Positions 46,184 to 56,393 of a stretch of DNA of 64,000 nucleotides are shown piece after piece (position 1 is the first letter of the stretch; each line of letters starts with the position of its first letter). The stretch comes from Streptosporangium album. Its GTDB lineage: Bacteria; Actinomycetota; Actinomycetes; Streptosporangiales; Streptosporangiaceae. The position numbers and the translations under genes were made by a program. The notes beneath the pieces are model-generated. The model was given only the letters and a program-made list of their open reading frames with translations. It was not told the origin of the DNA and did not search any database. Location: the NCBI RefSeq assembly GCF_014203795.1, contig NZ_JACHJU010000001.1, positions 4,216,001 to 4,280,000 of the forward strand. The letters run 5' to 3'.

Positions 46184-47106
46184 AACGGCTGGTCCGCGTC
46201 GCCTTCCTGCTCGTGGCGCTGGGGTTCGGCGCGTGGGCGGTGGCGAGCCAGTGGGAGAAGGTCCTGGCCGGGTTCGCCCGGCTGTCGGCGCCGGCGCTCC
46301 TGCTCTCCCTCGTCGCCGTGGTCGTCGCGCTGTGCGGCGGGATGATGACGTGGCGGGCGCTGCTGGCCGATCTCGGCTCGCCGCTGCCGTTCCGCCCGGC
46401 GGCGAAGGTCTTCTTCGTCGGCCAGCTCGGAAAGTACATCCCCGGCTCGCTGTGGCCGGTGCTCGCCCAGATGGAGATGGGCCGTGAGCTGGGCGTGCCC
46501 CGGTCGCGGAGCGCGGCGGCCTTCTTCCTGACGCTGCCCGTGCAGCTCGGCAGCGGGCTGATGATCTCGGGGGTGACACTGCTGGCCGCCCTGCCCGGAT
46601 CCGCCGCGCCGTACGCCTGGGTGTTCCTGCTGATCCCGGTGCTCGTGGTGGTGTTCGAGCCGAAGGTGATCAACGCGGTCCTCGGGTTCGGACTGCGGAA
46701 GCTGAAGCGCGAGCCGCTGGAGCGCCCGCTCACCCGCCGGGGCATCCTCACCGCGCTGGGCTGGGCCCTGCTCGGCTGGACCGCGTACGGCCTGCACCTG
46801 GCGGCGATCATCCACGAGTTCGGGCTCTCGGGCGTCTCGATGGTCCTGTTCTCCATCGGGTCCTTCGCGCTGTCCTGGTGCCTGGGGATCATGACGTTCG
46901 TGGTCCCCGCGGGGGCCGGTGTGCGTGAGGCCGCCATGGTGGCCGTGCTGGCCCCGGTCCTGGACCGGGGCTCGGCGATCGCCGTGGCGCTCTGCTCCAG
47001 GATTGTGATCATCCTTGGCGATCTCGTCTGCGCCGGTGCCGCGGGCCTGTCCGCGCGCCGCGCCGTCGACGCCCGGCGCGACCCCGACCCGCGAAAAGCC
47101 GTGTGA
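46180..47106 (+). CDS. Flippase-like membrane protein (LPG synthase TM region family), copy 2
   Basis: 308 residues from a GTG that overlaps the methyltransferase stop. Eight or so helices and the same family motifs as copy 1: FVGQLGKYIPGSLW and VVPAGAGVREAAM. Similarity to copy 1 runs along the whole length, so the two are paralogues, but they are clearly diverged. Translational coupling with the methyltransferase suggests the pair acts on the same lipid. The next glycosyltransferase starts 88 bp downstream. Confidence 0.82.
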   Translation: MKRLVRVAFLLVALGFGAWAVASQWEKVLAGFARLSAPALLLSLVAVVVALCGGMMTWRALLADLGSPLPFRPAAKVFFVGQLGKYIPGSLWPVLAQMEMGRELGVPRSRSAAAFFLTLPVQLGSGLMISGVTLLAALPGSAAPYAWVFLLIPVLVVVFEPKVINAVLGFGLRKLKREPLERPLTRRGILTALGWALLGWTAYGLHLAAIIHEFGLSGVSMVLFSIGSFALSWCLGIMTFVVPAGAGVREAAMVAVLAPVLDRGSAIAVALCSRIVIILGDLVCAGAAGLSARRAVDARRDPDPRKAV

Positions 47107-47194
47107 TTCGCCCCACGTTTCCGGAGGCTCTGGCAATAGAGTGAACAGGAGAAGAGGGACAACCGTCCCGCGATCCTGAGGGGAGCGATCCTTC

Positions 47195-48316
47195 TTGACG
47201 CCCCGAGTGCTCATCGACGCGGCCGCGGTTCCAGCTGATCGCGGTGCTTTGATTAGATATGTCGACGGCCTCGTCGCCGCACTGGACAGGGCCGGCGCCG
47301 ATCTGGCCGTCGTCTGCCAGCGGGCCGACGCCCAGCGCTACGCCGCGCTCGCGCCCTCTGCCCGCATCCTGCCCGGGCCGGCGGGGATCACCAACCGGGC
47401 CGCTCGGCTCACCTGGGAGCAGACCGGTCTCCCGCTCCTCGCCCAGCAGACCGGCGCCCAGGTGATCCACGCTCCCTACTACTCCATGCCGCTCCGCTCC
47501 GGCCTGCCGACCGTGGTGACCGTGCACGACGTCACCTGGTTCACCGAGCCCTCACAGCACAGCGCGGTCATGGCCTCCTTCTTCCGCTCGGCGACCCGGA
47601 CGGCCGTCCGGCACGCGGCCCGGGTGATCGTGCCTTCCAAGGCGACCAGGGACGAGCTGATCCGGGTGCTCGCCGCCGATCCCACCCGGATCGACGTCGC
47701 CTACCACGGGGTGGACCCGGTGCTGTTCCACCGGCCCTCCGAGCGGGAGGCCAGGCACGCCGCCGACCGGCTCGGCCTGCACGGTGCCCCCTATGTCGCC
47801 TTCCTCGGTCCGCTGGAGCCGCGTAAGAACATCCCCAACCTGATCCGGGGCTTCGTACGGGCCGTCCAGGACCTTCCCGACCCGCCGGCCCTGGTGCTGG
47901 CCGGAGGCGTGCGTGACGCCGACGTGGACGCCACGGTCGAGGAGGTGCCCTCCACGGTGAAGGTGCTCCGCCCCGGCTACCTCTCGTTCGCCGATCTGTC
48001 CGGGTTCCTCGGTGGCGCGGTCGTGGCGGCCTTCCCCTCGCGGGGCGAGGGCTTCGGTCTCCCGGTGCTGGAGGCGATGGCCTGCGGCGCTCCGGTGCTC
48101 ACCACGCACAGCACCTCGCTGCCCGAGGTGGGAGGCGACGCCGTCGCCTACACCGAGCCCGACGACGCGGGCATCGCCGATGCGCTGCGGACACTGCTGA
48201 CCTCGCCGGAGCGCCGCGAGGCCCTGTCGGCGGCCGGACTGGCCCGATCCAAGGAGTTCACCTGGGAAGCCTCGGCCGAAGCTCATCTGCTCTCGTATCA
48301 ACGTGCTGTCGAATAG
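47195..48316 (+). CDS. GT4-family glycosyltransferase
   Basis: 373 residues with a GT-B fold. The acceptor-side domain has DVTWFTEPSQH and HAARVIVPSKATRDEL; the donor domain has YVAFLGPLEPRKNI and SRGEGFGLPVLEAMACGAPVL, the GT4 E-x7-E signature. By eye closest to mannosyltransferases such as MtfB/PimB types. TTG start with a GGGGAG site about ten bases upstream. It is followed closely by a sugar-1-phosphate guanylyl-type transferase, fitting a mannose-based polymer. Confidence 0.88.
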   Translation: MTPRVLIDAAAVPADRGALIRYVDGLVAALDRAGADLAVVCQRADAQRYAALAPSARILPGPAGITNRAARLTWEQTGLPLLAQQTGAQVIHAPYYSMPLRSGLPTVVTVHDVTWFTEPSQHSAVMASFFRSATRTAVRHAARVIVPSKATRDELIRVLAADPTRIDVAYHGVDPVLFHRPSEREARHAADRLGLHGAPYVAFLGPLEPRKNIPNLIRGFVRAVQDLPDPPALVLAGGVRDADVDATVEEVPSTVKVLRPGYLSFADLSGFLGGAVVAAFPSRGEGFGLPVLEAMACGAPVLTTHSTSLPEVGGDAVAYTEPDDAGIADALRTLLTSPERREALSAAGLARSKEFTWEASAEAHLLSYQRAVE

Positions 48317-48333
48317 TGAGCTAATCTCGCGGG

Positions 48334-49428
48334 ATGATGGAGACCCCTTTGCCGGAACTCGAGGCGATCCTCCTCGTCGGAGGACAGGGGACGCGTCTGC
48401 GTCCGCTGACGCTTGGCACGCCCAAGCCGCTGCTGCCCACAGCGGGGGTCCCCTTCCTTGCCCACCAGCTGGCACGGGCCCGCTCGTTCGGCGTCCGGCG
48501 CATCGTGTTCGCCACGTCCTACCGGGCGGAGATGTTCTCCGAGGCGTTCGGAGACGGCTCGGCGTTCGGGCTCTCCCTGGAATACATGACCGAGGAGACC
48601 CCGCTCGGCACCGGAGGCGCCATCCGCAACGCCGCCGAGGCGCTGACCTGCGGCCCCGACGCACCGGTGCTGGTGCTCAACGGTGACATCCTGTCCGGCC
48701 ACGACATCGGCGACCAGGTCGCCCGGCATGTCGCCCGGCGGGCCGCCGTCACCCTGCACCTGACCGAGGTGGAGGACCCCACACGCTTCGGCTGTGTGCC
48801 GACCGACGACGAGGGGCGGGTCACCGCCTTCCTGGAGAAGACCCCGAACCCGGTCACCAACCGGATCAACGCCGGCTGCTACGTCTTCACCCGCTCGGTG
48901 ATCGACTCGATCCCGGCCGGCGAGGTCGTCTCCGTCGAGCGCGAGACCTTCCCCGGCCTGATCGACTCCGGTGCCCTGGTGCTCGGTTACGCCGACGCCT
49001 CCTACTGGCTTGACGTCGGCACGCCCGCGGCCTTCATCAAGGGCTCCCACGACCTGGTCCTCGGCCGCCTGGCCTCGCCCGCCCTGCCCGGTCCTCCCGG
49101 TGAGTTCCTCGTGCTGCCCGGCGCCCAGGTCTCGGCCGAGGCCAAGATCGAGGGGGGTTCGGTGGTCGGTGCCCGCGCGGTCGTGGAGTCCGGAGCCCAG
49201 GTGTCCGGCAGCGTTCTGGGCGACGGCTGCGTGGTCCACGCGGGGGCCACCGTGGTCGACTCGGTGATCGGCATCGGTGCCCGCGTCGCCTCCGGAGCGA
49301 TCCTGCACGGCGCCGTCATCGGCGACGGCGCGATCGTGGGGCCCGGCAACGAGTTGGTGGCCGGCAGCCGCATCTGGCCCGGCGTCGTGCTCCCCGAGTG
49401 CTCCGTCCGCTTCTCCAGCGACGTCTGA
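48334..49428 (+). CDS. Mannose-1-phosphate guanylyltransferase-like NDP-sugar synthase
   Basis: 364 residues. Nucleotidyltransferase domain with ILLVGGQGTRLRPLT and TPKPLLPTAG, LVLNGDILSG and NAGCYVF, then a C-terminal left-handed beta-helix of hexapeptide repeats (about 255-355: VVGARAVVESGAQVSGSV and following). This matches actinobacterial GDP-mannose pyrophosphorylases, which sit near whiB, fbiA and fbiB in mycobacteria. It would make GDP-mannose or a related NDP-sugar for the adjacent glycosyltransferases. Two adjacent ATG codons; the first is used. Confidence 0.87.
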   Translation: MMETPLPELEAILLVGGQGTRLRPLTLGTPKPLLPTAGVPFLAHQLARARSFGVRRIVFATSYRAEMFSEAFGDGSAFGLSLEYMTEETPLGTGGAIRNAAEALTCGPDAPVLVLNGDILSGHDIGDQVARHVARRAAVTLHLTEVEDPTRFGCVPTDDEGRVTAFLEKTPNPVTNRINAGCYVFTRSVIDSIPAGEVVSVERETFPGLIDSGALVLGYADASYWLDVGTPAAFIKGSHDLVLGRLASPALPGPPGEFLVLPGAQVSAEAKIEGGSVVGARAVVESGAQVSGSVLGDGCVVHAGATVVDSVIGIGARVASGAILHGAVIGDGAIVGPGNELVAGSRIWPGVVLPECSVRFSSDV

Positions 49429-49461
49429 CCCTCGAGCGGCCTGCGCGGGTGCGGTGAGAGC

Positions 49462-50373
49462 GTGCGCGAGACCGTCGTGAGGGAGCGGCAGTGGCGCTGG
49501 GAGGGACCGCTCGACCTTGAGCTGACCCTCCACCCGCACCGTCGTGGGAGCGGGGATCCCGCCTGGCGCAGGACGCCCGACGGGGCGATCTGGCGGACCT
49601 CCCGCACACCCGACGGGCCCGCGACGTTGCGGGTGCTCTCCCGGCGTGGGCATGTCGCGGGCACCGCCTGGGGGCCGGGAGCCGGATGGCTGCTGGAGAC
49701 GCTTCCCGCGATGCTCGGCGTCGACGACGACGTCTCGGGGTTCGTTCCCGAGCACGCCGTGGTCCGCGACGCGGCCAGGCGCTATGAGGGGCTCCGGGTC
49801 GGGCGGACCTTCCGGGTTCTGGAGGCGCTGGTGCCCGCCGTGCTCGAACAGAAGGTCGTGACCGGAGAGGCGTGGCGGGCCTGGCGGTGGCTGCTCCTGC
49901 GGCACGGCGAGCCAGCTCCGGGGCCCGCGCCCGAGGGGATGAAGGTCTTCCCCGAGCCCGAGGCGTGGCGGTCGATCCCGTCGTGGGACTGGCATCGGGC
50001 GGGGGCGGAGGCCGTACGGGCACGGACCATCGTGAACGCCGCGTGGCATGCCGCGAAGCTGGAGGCGGCGGGGGACAGCGCCGAGGTGGACCGGTTGCTG
50101 CGGGCGCTGCCCGGGATCGGGGTGTGGACGTCGGCCGAGGTGCGGCAGCGGTCGCACGGCGACGCCGACGCGCTCTCGGTGGGGGACTGTCACCTGTCCT
50201 CGCTGGTCGGCTGGTCGCTGGCCGGTCAGAAGACCGACGACGCGGGGATGCTGCGGTTGCTCGCTCCCTACCGGGGACACCGGCACCGGGTCAGCAGGCT
50301 GCTGAAGCTGGGCGGTGAGCAGCCGCCCGCCCGGGGGCCACGGACGCCGGCACGCGACTATCGCTCGTTCTGA
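49462..50373 (+). CDS. AlkA-type DNA-3-methyladenine glycosylase
   Basis: 303 residues of the HhH-GPD base-excision superfamily. The helix-hairpin-helix is LPGIGVWTSAEV and the catalytic Asp follows in LSVGDCHLSSL; the first part has VLEALVPAVLEQKV, as in AlkA-like enzymes. There is no Fe-S cluster motif. It removes alkylated purines from DNA. GTG 49462, or GTG 49477. Its 3' end overlaps a convergent small membrane-protein gene by 83 bases. Confidence 0.85.
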   Translation: MRETVVRERQWRWEGPLDLELTLHPHRRGSGDPAWRRTPDGAIWRTSRTPDGPATLRVLSRRGHVAGTAWGPGAGWLLETLPAMLGVDDDVSGFVPEHAVVRDAARRYEGLRVGRTFRVLEALVPAVLEQKVVTGEAWRAWRWLLLRHGEPAPGPAPEGMKVFPEPEAWRSIPSWDWHRAGAEAVRARTIVNAAWHAAKLEAAGDSAEVDRLLRALPGIGVWTSAEVRQRSHGDADALSVGDCHLSSLVGWSLAGQKTDDAGMLRLLAPYRGHRHRVSRLLKLGGEQPPARGPRTPARDYRSF

Positions 50374-50491
50374 TCCGGCCGGGCTCGGTGAGGGACTCGA
50401 CGCTCCGCCAGTCACGGCTGTCGCGCGTGTCGGCTCCGACCAGCGGGGCGAGGACGGCGAGCGCGGTGAGGGCGAGAAGAAACCAGATCAT
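50291..50491 (-). CDS. Small single-span membrane protein
   Basis: 66 residues. ATG 50491 has AGGAG seven bases upstream. The N-terminus is one transmembrane helix (MIWFLLALTALAVLAPLVGA) followed by a charged DTRDSRDW segment and a disordered tail. Short actinobacterial proteins with a similar helix plus DxRDxRDW are, as far as I recall, common, but I know of no function. It is antisense to the last 83 bases of the AlkA-type gene and divergent from fbiC. Confidence 0.6.
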   Translation of the reverse strand: MIWFLLALTALAVLAPLVGADTRDSRDWRSVESLTEPGRIRTSDSRVPASVAPGRAAAHRPASAAC

Positions 50492-50668
50492 TTTCGACTC
50501 CTGGCAACACGGGGGATGTCCTGGTGGATGCCTCCAATGTATGCACTTGCAAGTATTTACGTCTATCGAGAGTTGCTTGATGTAACGCTTTAGCAATTCT
50601 GAAGTATTGACTCTCGTGAACGGGCACCCGCTGCCGGTTTCGCGGGCGCTGCACCGTAATGTGCCCTC

Positions 50669-53254
50669 ATGAGCGCTAACCCCACCGACACCGCGATGCG
50701 ACGGGCCCTGGCCCGCGCCCGTGATGGAAAAGCTCTCGACCTGACCGAGGCCGTGGTGTTGCTGCACGCCCGGGACGCCCACCTCGACACCCTCCTCCAG
50801 CACGCTGGACGGGTCAGGGACGCGGGCCTTTCGGCGGTCGGCCGGCAAGGGATCATCACCTACAGCCGTAAGGTCTTCATCCCGCTGACCCGGCTCTGTC
50901 GCGACCGCTGTGGCTACTGCACGTTCGCGACCGCCCCGCACAAGCTGGAGAGCATGTATCTCAGCCCCGACGAGGTGCTCCAGATCGCCAGGCAGGGCGC
51001 GGCGATGGGGTGCAAGGAGGCGCTGTTCACCTTGGGCGACCGGCCGGAGGACCGCTGGCCCCAGGCTCGCGAGTGGCTGCACGCGCACGGCTACGACGAC
51101 ACTCTCTCCTACGTCCGCGCCATGGCCGTCCGGGTGCTGGAGGAGACCGGGCTGCTGCCGCACCTCAACCCCGGCGTCATGACCTGGCAGGACCTGCAGC
51201 GTCTGAAGCCGGTCGCGCCGTCGATGGGCATGATGCTGGAGACGACCTCGCGCCGGCTGTTCGAGGAGAAGGGGCAGCCGCACTACGGCTCGCCGGACAA
51301 GGACCCCGCGGTACGGCTGCGCGTGCTGGAGGACGCGGGCCGGACGAACGTGCCGTTCACCAGCGGCATCCTCATCGGCATCGGTGAGACGGTCGAGGAG
51401 CGCGCGGAGTCGCTGTTCGCGCTGCGCAGGGTGGCGCGTGAGTACGGCGGGCTCCAGGAGATCATCGTCCAGAACTTCCGCGCCAAGCCCGACACCGCCA
51501 TGCGCGGCATGCCGGACGCCGATCTGCAGGAGCTGGCCGCCACGATCGCGGTGACCCGGCTGGTGCTCGGGCCCAAGGTGAGGGTGCAGGCGCCGCCGAA
51601 CCTGGTCGACTCCGCGTACGAGCTGATGATCAGGGCGGGCATCGACGACTGGGGCGGGGTCTCCCCGCTGACGCCCGACCACGTCAACCCCGAGCGCCCC
51701 TGGCCCCAGATCGACGACCTCGCCGAGCGTACGGCCGCGGCCGGGTTCGCCCTGCGGGAACGGCTGACCATCTATCCCGAGTACGTGCTGGCCGGGGAGC
51801 CCTGGCTCGACCCCCGGCTCAACGCGCATGTGGCCGCCCTGGCCGATCCGGAGACCGGGCTCGCCCGCGAGGACGCGATCCCGGCGGGCCGTCCCTGGCA
51901 GGAGCCGGACGGCGGCTTCGTCTCCCTCGGCCGCACCGACCTGCACACCGCCGTGGACACCGAGGGCCGCACCAGCGACCGCCGTGACGACTTCGATCAC
52001 GTCTACGGTGACTGGGACGCGCTCAGGGAGCGGCTCCCGGCGCCCGCCGTGCTGGTCGGGGAGGCGGGAGCGGCCCTGCGGCAGGCCGCCACCGACCCCA
52101 CCCGGTTGACCGACACGCAGGCGCTCGCCCTTCTCGACGTCGCCGGTGACCACGGCGGCGCGGGGGCGGACGACGCGGCGCTGGAGGAGCTGTGCCGGAT
52201 CGCCGACGACCTCCGCAGGGAGGCGGCCGGCGACGACGTGACCTACGTGGTCAACCGGAACATCAACTTCACCAACGTCTGCTACACCGGCTGCCGCTTC
52301 TGTGCCTTCGCGCAGCGCCGTACCGACGCCGACGCCTACACACTGAGCCTTGAGCAGGTCGCCGACCGGGCCTGGGAGGGATGGCAGGCAGGGGCCACCG
52401 AGGTGTGCATGCAGGGCGGCATCCATCCGGACATGCCGGGCAGCGCCTACTTCGACATCGCCCGCGCGGTCAAGGCGCGGGTGCCGGAGATGCACGTCCA
52501 CGCCTTCTCCCCGATGGAGGTCATCAACGGCGCCAGCCGTACGGCCCTGTCCATCGAGGACTGGCTGGTCGCGGCCAGGGAGGCGGGGGTCGACTCGCTG
52601 CCGGGCACCGCGGCCGAGATCCTGGACGACGACGTGCGCTGGGTGCTGACCAAGGGCAAGCTGCCCACCGCCGAGTGGGTCGAGGTCGTCACCACCGCGC
52701 ACCGGGCCGGCATCCCGACGACGTCCACGATGATGTACGGCCACGTGGACAACCACGCCCACTGGGTGCAGCACATCCGGCTGATCCGCCGCATCCAGGA
52801 GGAGACCGGCGGATTCTCCGAGTTCGTGCTGCTGCCGTTCGTCCACCACAGCGCGCCCATCTACCTGGCGGGGATCGCCAGGCCCGGGCCCACGGCGCGG
52901 GAGAACCGGGCCGTGCACGCGCTGGCCCGCATCCTTCTGCACGGCGCGATCGGCAACATCCAGTGCTCCTGGGTGAAGCTCCAGGACGATCTGTGCCGGC
53001 AGGTGCTCCAGGGCGGGGTCAACGACCTCGGCGGCACCCTGATGGAGGAGACGATCAGCCGGATGGCGGGGTCGGAGAACGGCTCCTTCAAGACGATCAG
53101 CGACATCGCGGCCATGGTCGCCCCCACCGGCCGGCCGCTCCGGCAGCGGACCACCTCCTACGGCGTGCCGGACGAGGGCCGGCTGGCCGCGGCGGCGGCG
53201 AGCGACGGAGTCTGCCAGAGCGTGCGGAACTTCGTCCCACTGGGGCGGTCGTAG
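50669..53254 (+). CDS. fbiC: FO synthase, FbiC (fused CofG-CofH)
   Basis: 861 residues. Two radical-SAM domains: the CofG half with CRDRCGYC (about 80) and the CofH half with CYTGCRFC (about 540), each binding a 4Fe-4S cluster. It makes FO (7,8-didemethyl-8-hydroxy-5-deazariboflavin) from tyrosine and the flavin precursor diaminouracil, the chromophore of coenzyme F420. The length is normal for the actinobacterial fusion. The 177-bp region upstream is AT-rich and contains the palindrome ACTTGCAAGT (50545-50554), a possible control site shared with the divergent small gene. fbiB and fbiA follow about 1-3 kb downstream on the other strand. Confidence 0.97.
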   Translation: MSANPTDTAMRRALARARDGKALDLTEAVVLLHARDAHLDTLLQHAGRVRDAGLSAVGRQGIITYSRKVFIPLTRLCRDRCGYCTFATAPHKLESMYLSPDEVLQIARQGAAMGCKEALFTLGDRPEDRWPQAREWLHAHGYDDTLSYVRAMAVRVLEETGLLPHLNPGVMTWQDLQRLKPVAPSMGMMLETTSRRLFEEKGQPHYGSPDKDPAVRLRVLEDAGRTNVPFTSGILIGIGETVEERAESLFALRRVAREYGGLQEIIVQNFRAKPDTAMRGMPDADLQELAATIAVTRLVLGPKVRVQAPPNLVDSAYELMIRAGIDDWGGVSPLTPDHVNPERPWPQIDDLAERTAAAGFALRERLTIYPEYVLAGEPWLDPRLNAHVAALADPETGLAREDAIPAGRPWQEPDGGFVSLGRTDLHTAVDTEGRTSDRRDDFDHVYGDWDALRERLPAPAVLVGEAGAALRQAATDPTRLTDTQALALLDVAGDHGGAGADDAALEELCRIADDLRREAAGDDVTYVVNRNINFTNVCYTGCRFCAFAQRRTDADAYTLSLEQVADRAWEGWQAGATEVCMQGGIHPDMPGSAYFDIARAVKARVPEMHVHAFSPMEVINGASRTALSIEDWLVAAREAGVDSLPGTAAEILDDDVRWVLTKGKLPTAEWVEVVTTAHRAGIPTTSTMMYGHVDNHAHWVQHIRLIRRIQEETGGFSEFVLLPFVHHSAPIYLAGIARPGPTARENRAVHALARILLHGAIGNIQCSWVKLQDDLCRQVLQGGVNDLGGTLMEETISRMAGSENGSFKTISDIAAMVAPTGRPLRQRTTSYGVPDEGRLAAAAASDGVCQSVRNFVPLGRS

Positions 53255-53471
53255 GGCGCGGAGGACGGCCCTGTGGTCCACAGGGGTGGAGAGCTTTTCG
53301 GTGGAACCCGGGCCGTTCGGCCATCCCCGCGGGGCGCCCGCCGTACCTCGCGGAAGGCACAGGTAGATCATCGGTGTCTTTCCCGTCCCTCGGCCGGTTC
53401 CTGGCGTTTACGTAGTCGATGAACTACTCTTAGTGACGAAATCCTGCTTCCCCTTAGGTAGGAGTGCGTCA

Positions 53472-53546
53472 ATGGACAGCCCGGACGGCCGAATCCTGAT
53501 GCTCATCGTGATCGCCGCGATCCTGTTCGCCATCAGTCGCTTATAG
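53472..53546 (+). CDS. 24-residue membrane micro-protein
   Basis: ATG with AGGAG seven bases upstream, a hydrophobic run (ILMLIVIAAILFAI) and stop TAG. The leader and first codons repeat those of the larger gene at 53605: both have ATCCTGCTTCCCC, GGTAGGAGTG and then Met-Asp-(Ser/Gly)-x-(Asp/Asn)-Gly-Arg. It looks like a shortened paralogue. It ends Arg-Leu with a TTA codon. Function unknown. Confidence 0.5.
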   Translation: MDSPDGRILMLIVIAAILFAISRL

Positions 53547-53604
53547 TAATCGTCCATGCGCGTTTAGTCGCTGAATCCTGCTTCCCCCTGGTAGGAGTGT
53601 GCCC

Positions 53605-53859
53605 ATGGACGGCTCGAACGGCCGGGTCCTGATCTTTGTCGTGCTCGCGACGGTCGTCTTCTTCGTCGGGCGGCGTTTCCAGCGCACGCTGGACGCCTGG
53701 GCGAACTGGGGCAAGGCCCTCCAGACGGTGGCCGAGGCGATGGCGAAGGTCCCGGACGCGAAGGCCGCGGCGTGGGCCGCGATCAGGAGGATGGTCGTGG
53801 TCGGCGCGGGGGCGCTGATCCTGGTCGCGGTGGTCCTGAACGCGATCCGGCGCGGTTGA
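53605..53859 (+). CDS. Small membrane protein with two hydrophobic segments
   Basis: 84 residues from ATG 53605, with AGGAG six bases upstream. Hydrophobic segments at about 8-22 and 63-79 flank an amphipathic stretch (WANWGKALQTVAEAMAKV). No family recognised. The leader and N-terminus are duplicated upstream at 53472. A clear hairpin terminator follows, so this tandem pair probably forms its own short transcript between fbiC and fbiB. Confidence 0.7.
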   Translation: MDGSNGRVLIFVVLATVVFFVGRRFQRTLDAWANWGKALQTVAEAMAKVPDAKAAAWAAIRRMVVVGAGALILVAVVLNAIRRG

Positions 53860-53868
53860 GCACGACGG

Positions 53869-53890
53869 CTCTCCCGCGAGAGCGGGAGAG
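53869..53890 (+). terminator. Hairpin terminator after the small membrane gene
   Basis: CTCTCCCGC, GAGA tetraloop, GCGGGAGAG: a perfect 9-bp stem ten bases after the stop. It could also end transcripts from fbiB on the opposite strand. Confidence 0.7.
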
Positions 53891-53976
53891 ATCGTCCTGT
53901 CCGCGCTGCGCCAGGGGCGGCCGGATGGCCGCTACTTGGCGGCGGGGCGGTCCTCACACGTGCCCCCGCCGTACGG

Positions 53977-55296
53977 CTAGCGGACGGCGATGAAGTCGGC
54001 CGCCTGCCTGGGGGCGCGGTCGCGGGGCGGGGCGGCCGGGTGGCCGATGGCCACGGCGCCCATGGGGTCCCAGTCCGGAGGCAGGTCGAGCACCTCGCGG
54101 ACCACGTCGCGGCAGAACATGGTGGAGGACACCCAGGCCGAGCCCAGGCCCTCCACCGCGAGCTGGACGAGGAAGTTCTGCACCCCGGCGCCCGTGGCGA
54201 CCACGAACATCTCCCGCTCGGCGGCGTTGCGCCGGCTGTCGCGGTAGGTGTGCGAGCCGTCCATGACCAGGCAGGGAACGGCGAGATACGGTGCTGCGCG
54301 CAGGACGTCTCCCCGCCGGACCCGCTTGGCGATCGACTCCTCGGAGAAGCCGTCGCCGCGCAGGTCGGCGATCCAGGCCTCACGCATGGCGTCGAGCAGC
54401 TTCTCCCGGATCCCGGCCGACTCCAGCAGGACGAACCGCCACGGTGTGGTGTGGTGCGGTGCGGGGGCGGCGATGGCCGCGTCCACCGCCCGGCGGACCT
54501 TGGCCCCGTCCACCGGCTCACCGGAGAACTCGCGGATGGTCCTGCGGGCGAAGACCACGTCGCGGGAGCCGTACCGGAACATGTCCTCCTCGGACGGGCG
54601 GACCAGCTCGCGGATTCCCGGACCGTCCTCCTCGGTGGTGTATTCGGAGATACCCCGGATCACCGCGACGGGAGTCTGCGCGAGCTTGCCCTTGACCAGG
54701 TCTCCGGCGGCGGCGAACTCGTCGGCGACGGCGGTCAGGGTGACCTCGAGCGCGTTGCCGTGGTCGTCGGACAGGCCCCGGTAGTCGAGCGCGGGGGTCA
54801 CCCCGGCCACGCCGACGGCGAGGTCGGTCTGGCCGTTGCGCCAGGGGCGGCCGAAGGTGTCGGAGACGACCACGCCGACCGACACGCCGAGCCGCTCCCG
54901 GATGCTCGCCCGGATGGCCGCGGCGGAGGCGTCGGGGTCGACGGGCAGCAGGACGACGGTGCCGGGTTCGGTGTTGGAGGCGTCCACCCCGGCGGCGGCC
55001 ATGACGAACCCGTGCGTGGTCTGTGCGATCACCGTTTCACCCCGGCGGGCGACGACCCGCGTGGTCTCGGCCGCGATGGCCTCGCCGCGGCTGACGCCCC
55101 GGAGGGTCCTGCCCTCGGCCTTACTGGAGATCTTGGAGGTGACCACGAGGATGTCCCCGTCGCGCAGGTCGGGCGAGGCCGCGGCGATCAGCTCGCCGAC
55201 GTCGTCGCCCTTCCGGACCTCGGGGATCCCCCAGACCGGGAAGATCACCAGCCTGCCGTCACCTCGGTCGTCCTGCCTGCGGTGGATCCTGCTCAC
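53977..55296 (-). CDS. fbiB: Coenzyme F420 gamma-glutamyl ligase/dehydro-F420 reductase FbiB
   Basis: 439 residues from the GTG at 55296, which overlaps the fbiA stop. Residues about 1-245 are CofE-like ([34 protein letters not shown]) and add glutamates to F420-0. Residues about 250-439 are a nitroreductase-fold FMN domain ([36 protein letters not shown]) that reduces dehydro-F420-0. This two-domain form is typical of actinobacteria. Operon with fbiA. Confidence 0.96.
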   Translation of the reverse strand: MSRIHRRQDDRGDGRLVIFPVWGIPEVRKGDDVGELIAAASPDLRDGDILVVTSKISSKAEGRTLRGVSRGEAIAAETTRVVARRGETVIAQTTHGFVMAAAGVDASNTEPGTVVLLPVDPDASAAAIRASIRERLGVSVGVVVSDTFGRPWRNGQTDLAVGVAGVTPALDYRGLSDDHGNALEVTLTAVADEFAAAGDLVKGKLAQTPVAVIRGISEYTTEEDGPGIRELVRPSEEDMFRYGSRDVVFARRTIREFSGEPVDGAKVRRAVDAAIAAPAPHHTTPWRFVLLESAGIREKLLDAMREAWIADLRGDGFSEESIAKRVRRGDVLRAAPYLAVPCLVMDGSHTYRDSRRNAAEREMFVVATGAGVQNFLVQLAVEGLGSAWVSSTMFCRDVVREVLDLPPDWDPMGAVAIGHPAAPPRDRAPRQAADFIAVR

Positions 55297-56288
55297 AGCC
55301 CGTCCTCGCCCTGCGTTCCGGCCGGCTCTCCCCGCGAGGCCGACAGTTCGGTGGCCAGGTCGAGAGCCGCCCGTGCGATGGCGGCGGCGGACTCGACATC
55401 GTGCATGATCAGGGGACGGGACCGGACCCGGACTCCGTCGAGGCCGACTCCGTCGAGGCCGACTCCGTCGTCCTCCTCGGCGACCAGCCAGCCGTTCACC
55501 AGGGGCGAGCCGTACAGCTCCAGGACCGCCTGGGCGGTCGTTTCCACGCCGATCGCGGTCAGGCAGGCGTCCGCCATGCCGCGGACCGGGGCGCCGCCGA
55601 CGATGGGGGAGACGCCGACGACCGTCTTGGACTCCAGGGCCTCGCGGATGCCCTTGATCTGCAGGATCGTGCCGATGCTGACCACCGGGTTGGACGGTGG
55701 CAGGATCACCGCGTCGGCGTCGGCGATGGCCTCCAGCACGCCGGGGGCGGGACGGGCCTGGTCCGCGCCGACCAGGATGATCTCTTCGGCGGGGACGGAG
55801 GCGCGCAGCCGTACCCACCACTCCTGGAAGTGGACGGCCCGGCGGCCCTGCTCGTCGGAGATGACCACGTGGGTCTCGGTCCGGTCGTCGCTCATCGGGA
55901 TCAGCCGCACGCCCGGCTCCCAGCGTGCGCACAGCGCCTCGGTGACCGCCGACAGCGGGTAACCGGCCCGGAGCATCTGGGTGCGCACGATGTGGGTGGC
56001 GAAGTCACGGTCACCCAGGCCGAACCACTGGGGTTCGACGCCGTAGGCGGCCAGCTCCTCCTTGACGACGTGTGTCTCCTTCTGCCGGCCCCAGCCCTGG
56101 TCCTCGTCGATGCCGCCGCCCAGGGTGTACATCACGGTGTCGAGGTCGGGGCAGACCTGCAGGCCGTAGAGGGTGATGTCGTCGCCGGTGTTGCCGATGA
56201 CGGTGATCTCTGATCCGGGGGCCGCGGCGAGCAGGCCACGCAGGAAGCGGGCGCCGCCGATTCCGCCGGCTAGGGACACGATGCGCAT
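55293..56288 (-). CDS. fbiA: (Dehydro)phospholactyl transferase FbiA (CofD family)
   Basis: 331 residues. The N-terminal [15 protein letters not shown] is the CofD nucleotide-binding start, with [19 protein letters not shown] and [12 protein letters not shown] further on. It transfers the phosphoenolpyruvate- or lactate-derived group to FO, giving dehydro-F420-0 or F420-0. It overlaps fbiB by four bases. Near the C-terminus is a 15-base tandem repeat (gactccgtcgaggcc, 55431-55460, with a partial third copy) that adds DGVGL units in frame, probably in a surface loop. Confidence 0.96.
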   Translation of the reverse strand: MRIVSLAGGIGGARFLRGLLAAAPGSEITVIGNTGDDITLYGLQVCPDLDTVMYTLGGGIDEDQGWGRQKETHVVKEELAAYGVEPQWFGLGDRDFATHIVRTQMLRAGYPLSAVTEALCARWEPGVRLIPMSDDRTETHVVISDEQGRRAVHFQEWWVRLRASVPAEEIILVGADQARPAPGVLEAIADADAVILPPSNPVVSIGTILQIKGIREALESKTVVGVSPIVGGAPVRGMADACLTAIGVETTAQAVLELYGSPLVNGWLVAEEDDGVGLDGVGLDGVRVRSRPLIMHDVESAAAIARAALDLATELSASRGEPAGTQGEDGL

Positions 56289-56393
56289 GCCGTCCAGTCT
56301 TCCACTGCCTCGGACGCGTCGGTTCGAAGGCCTCTGCCAGGGGCGGGGGCCACCTTGTCTTGATCGTTACGAGGGCTGTCTCCGCTGGCAGAG

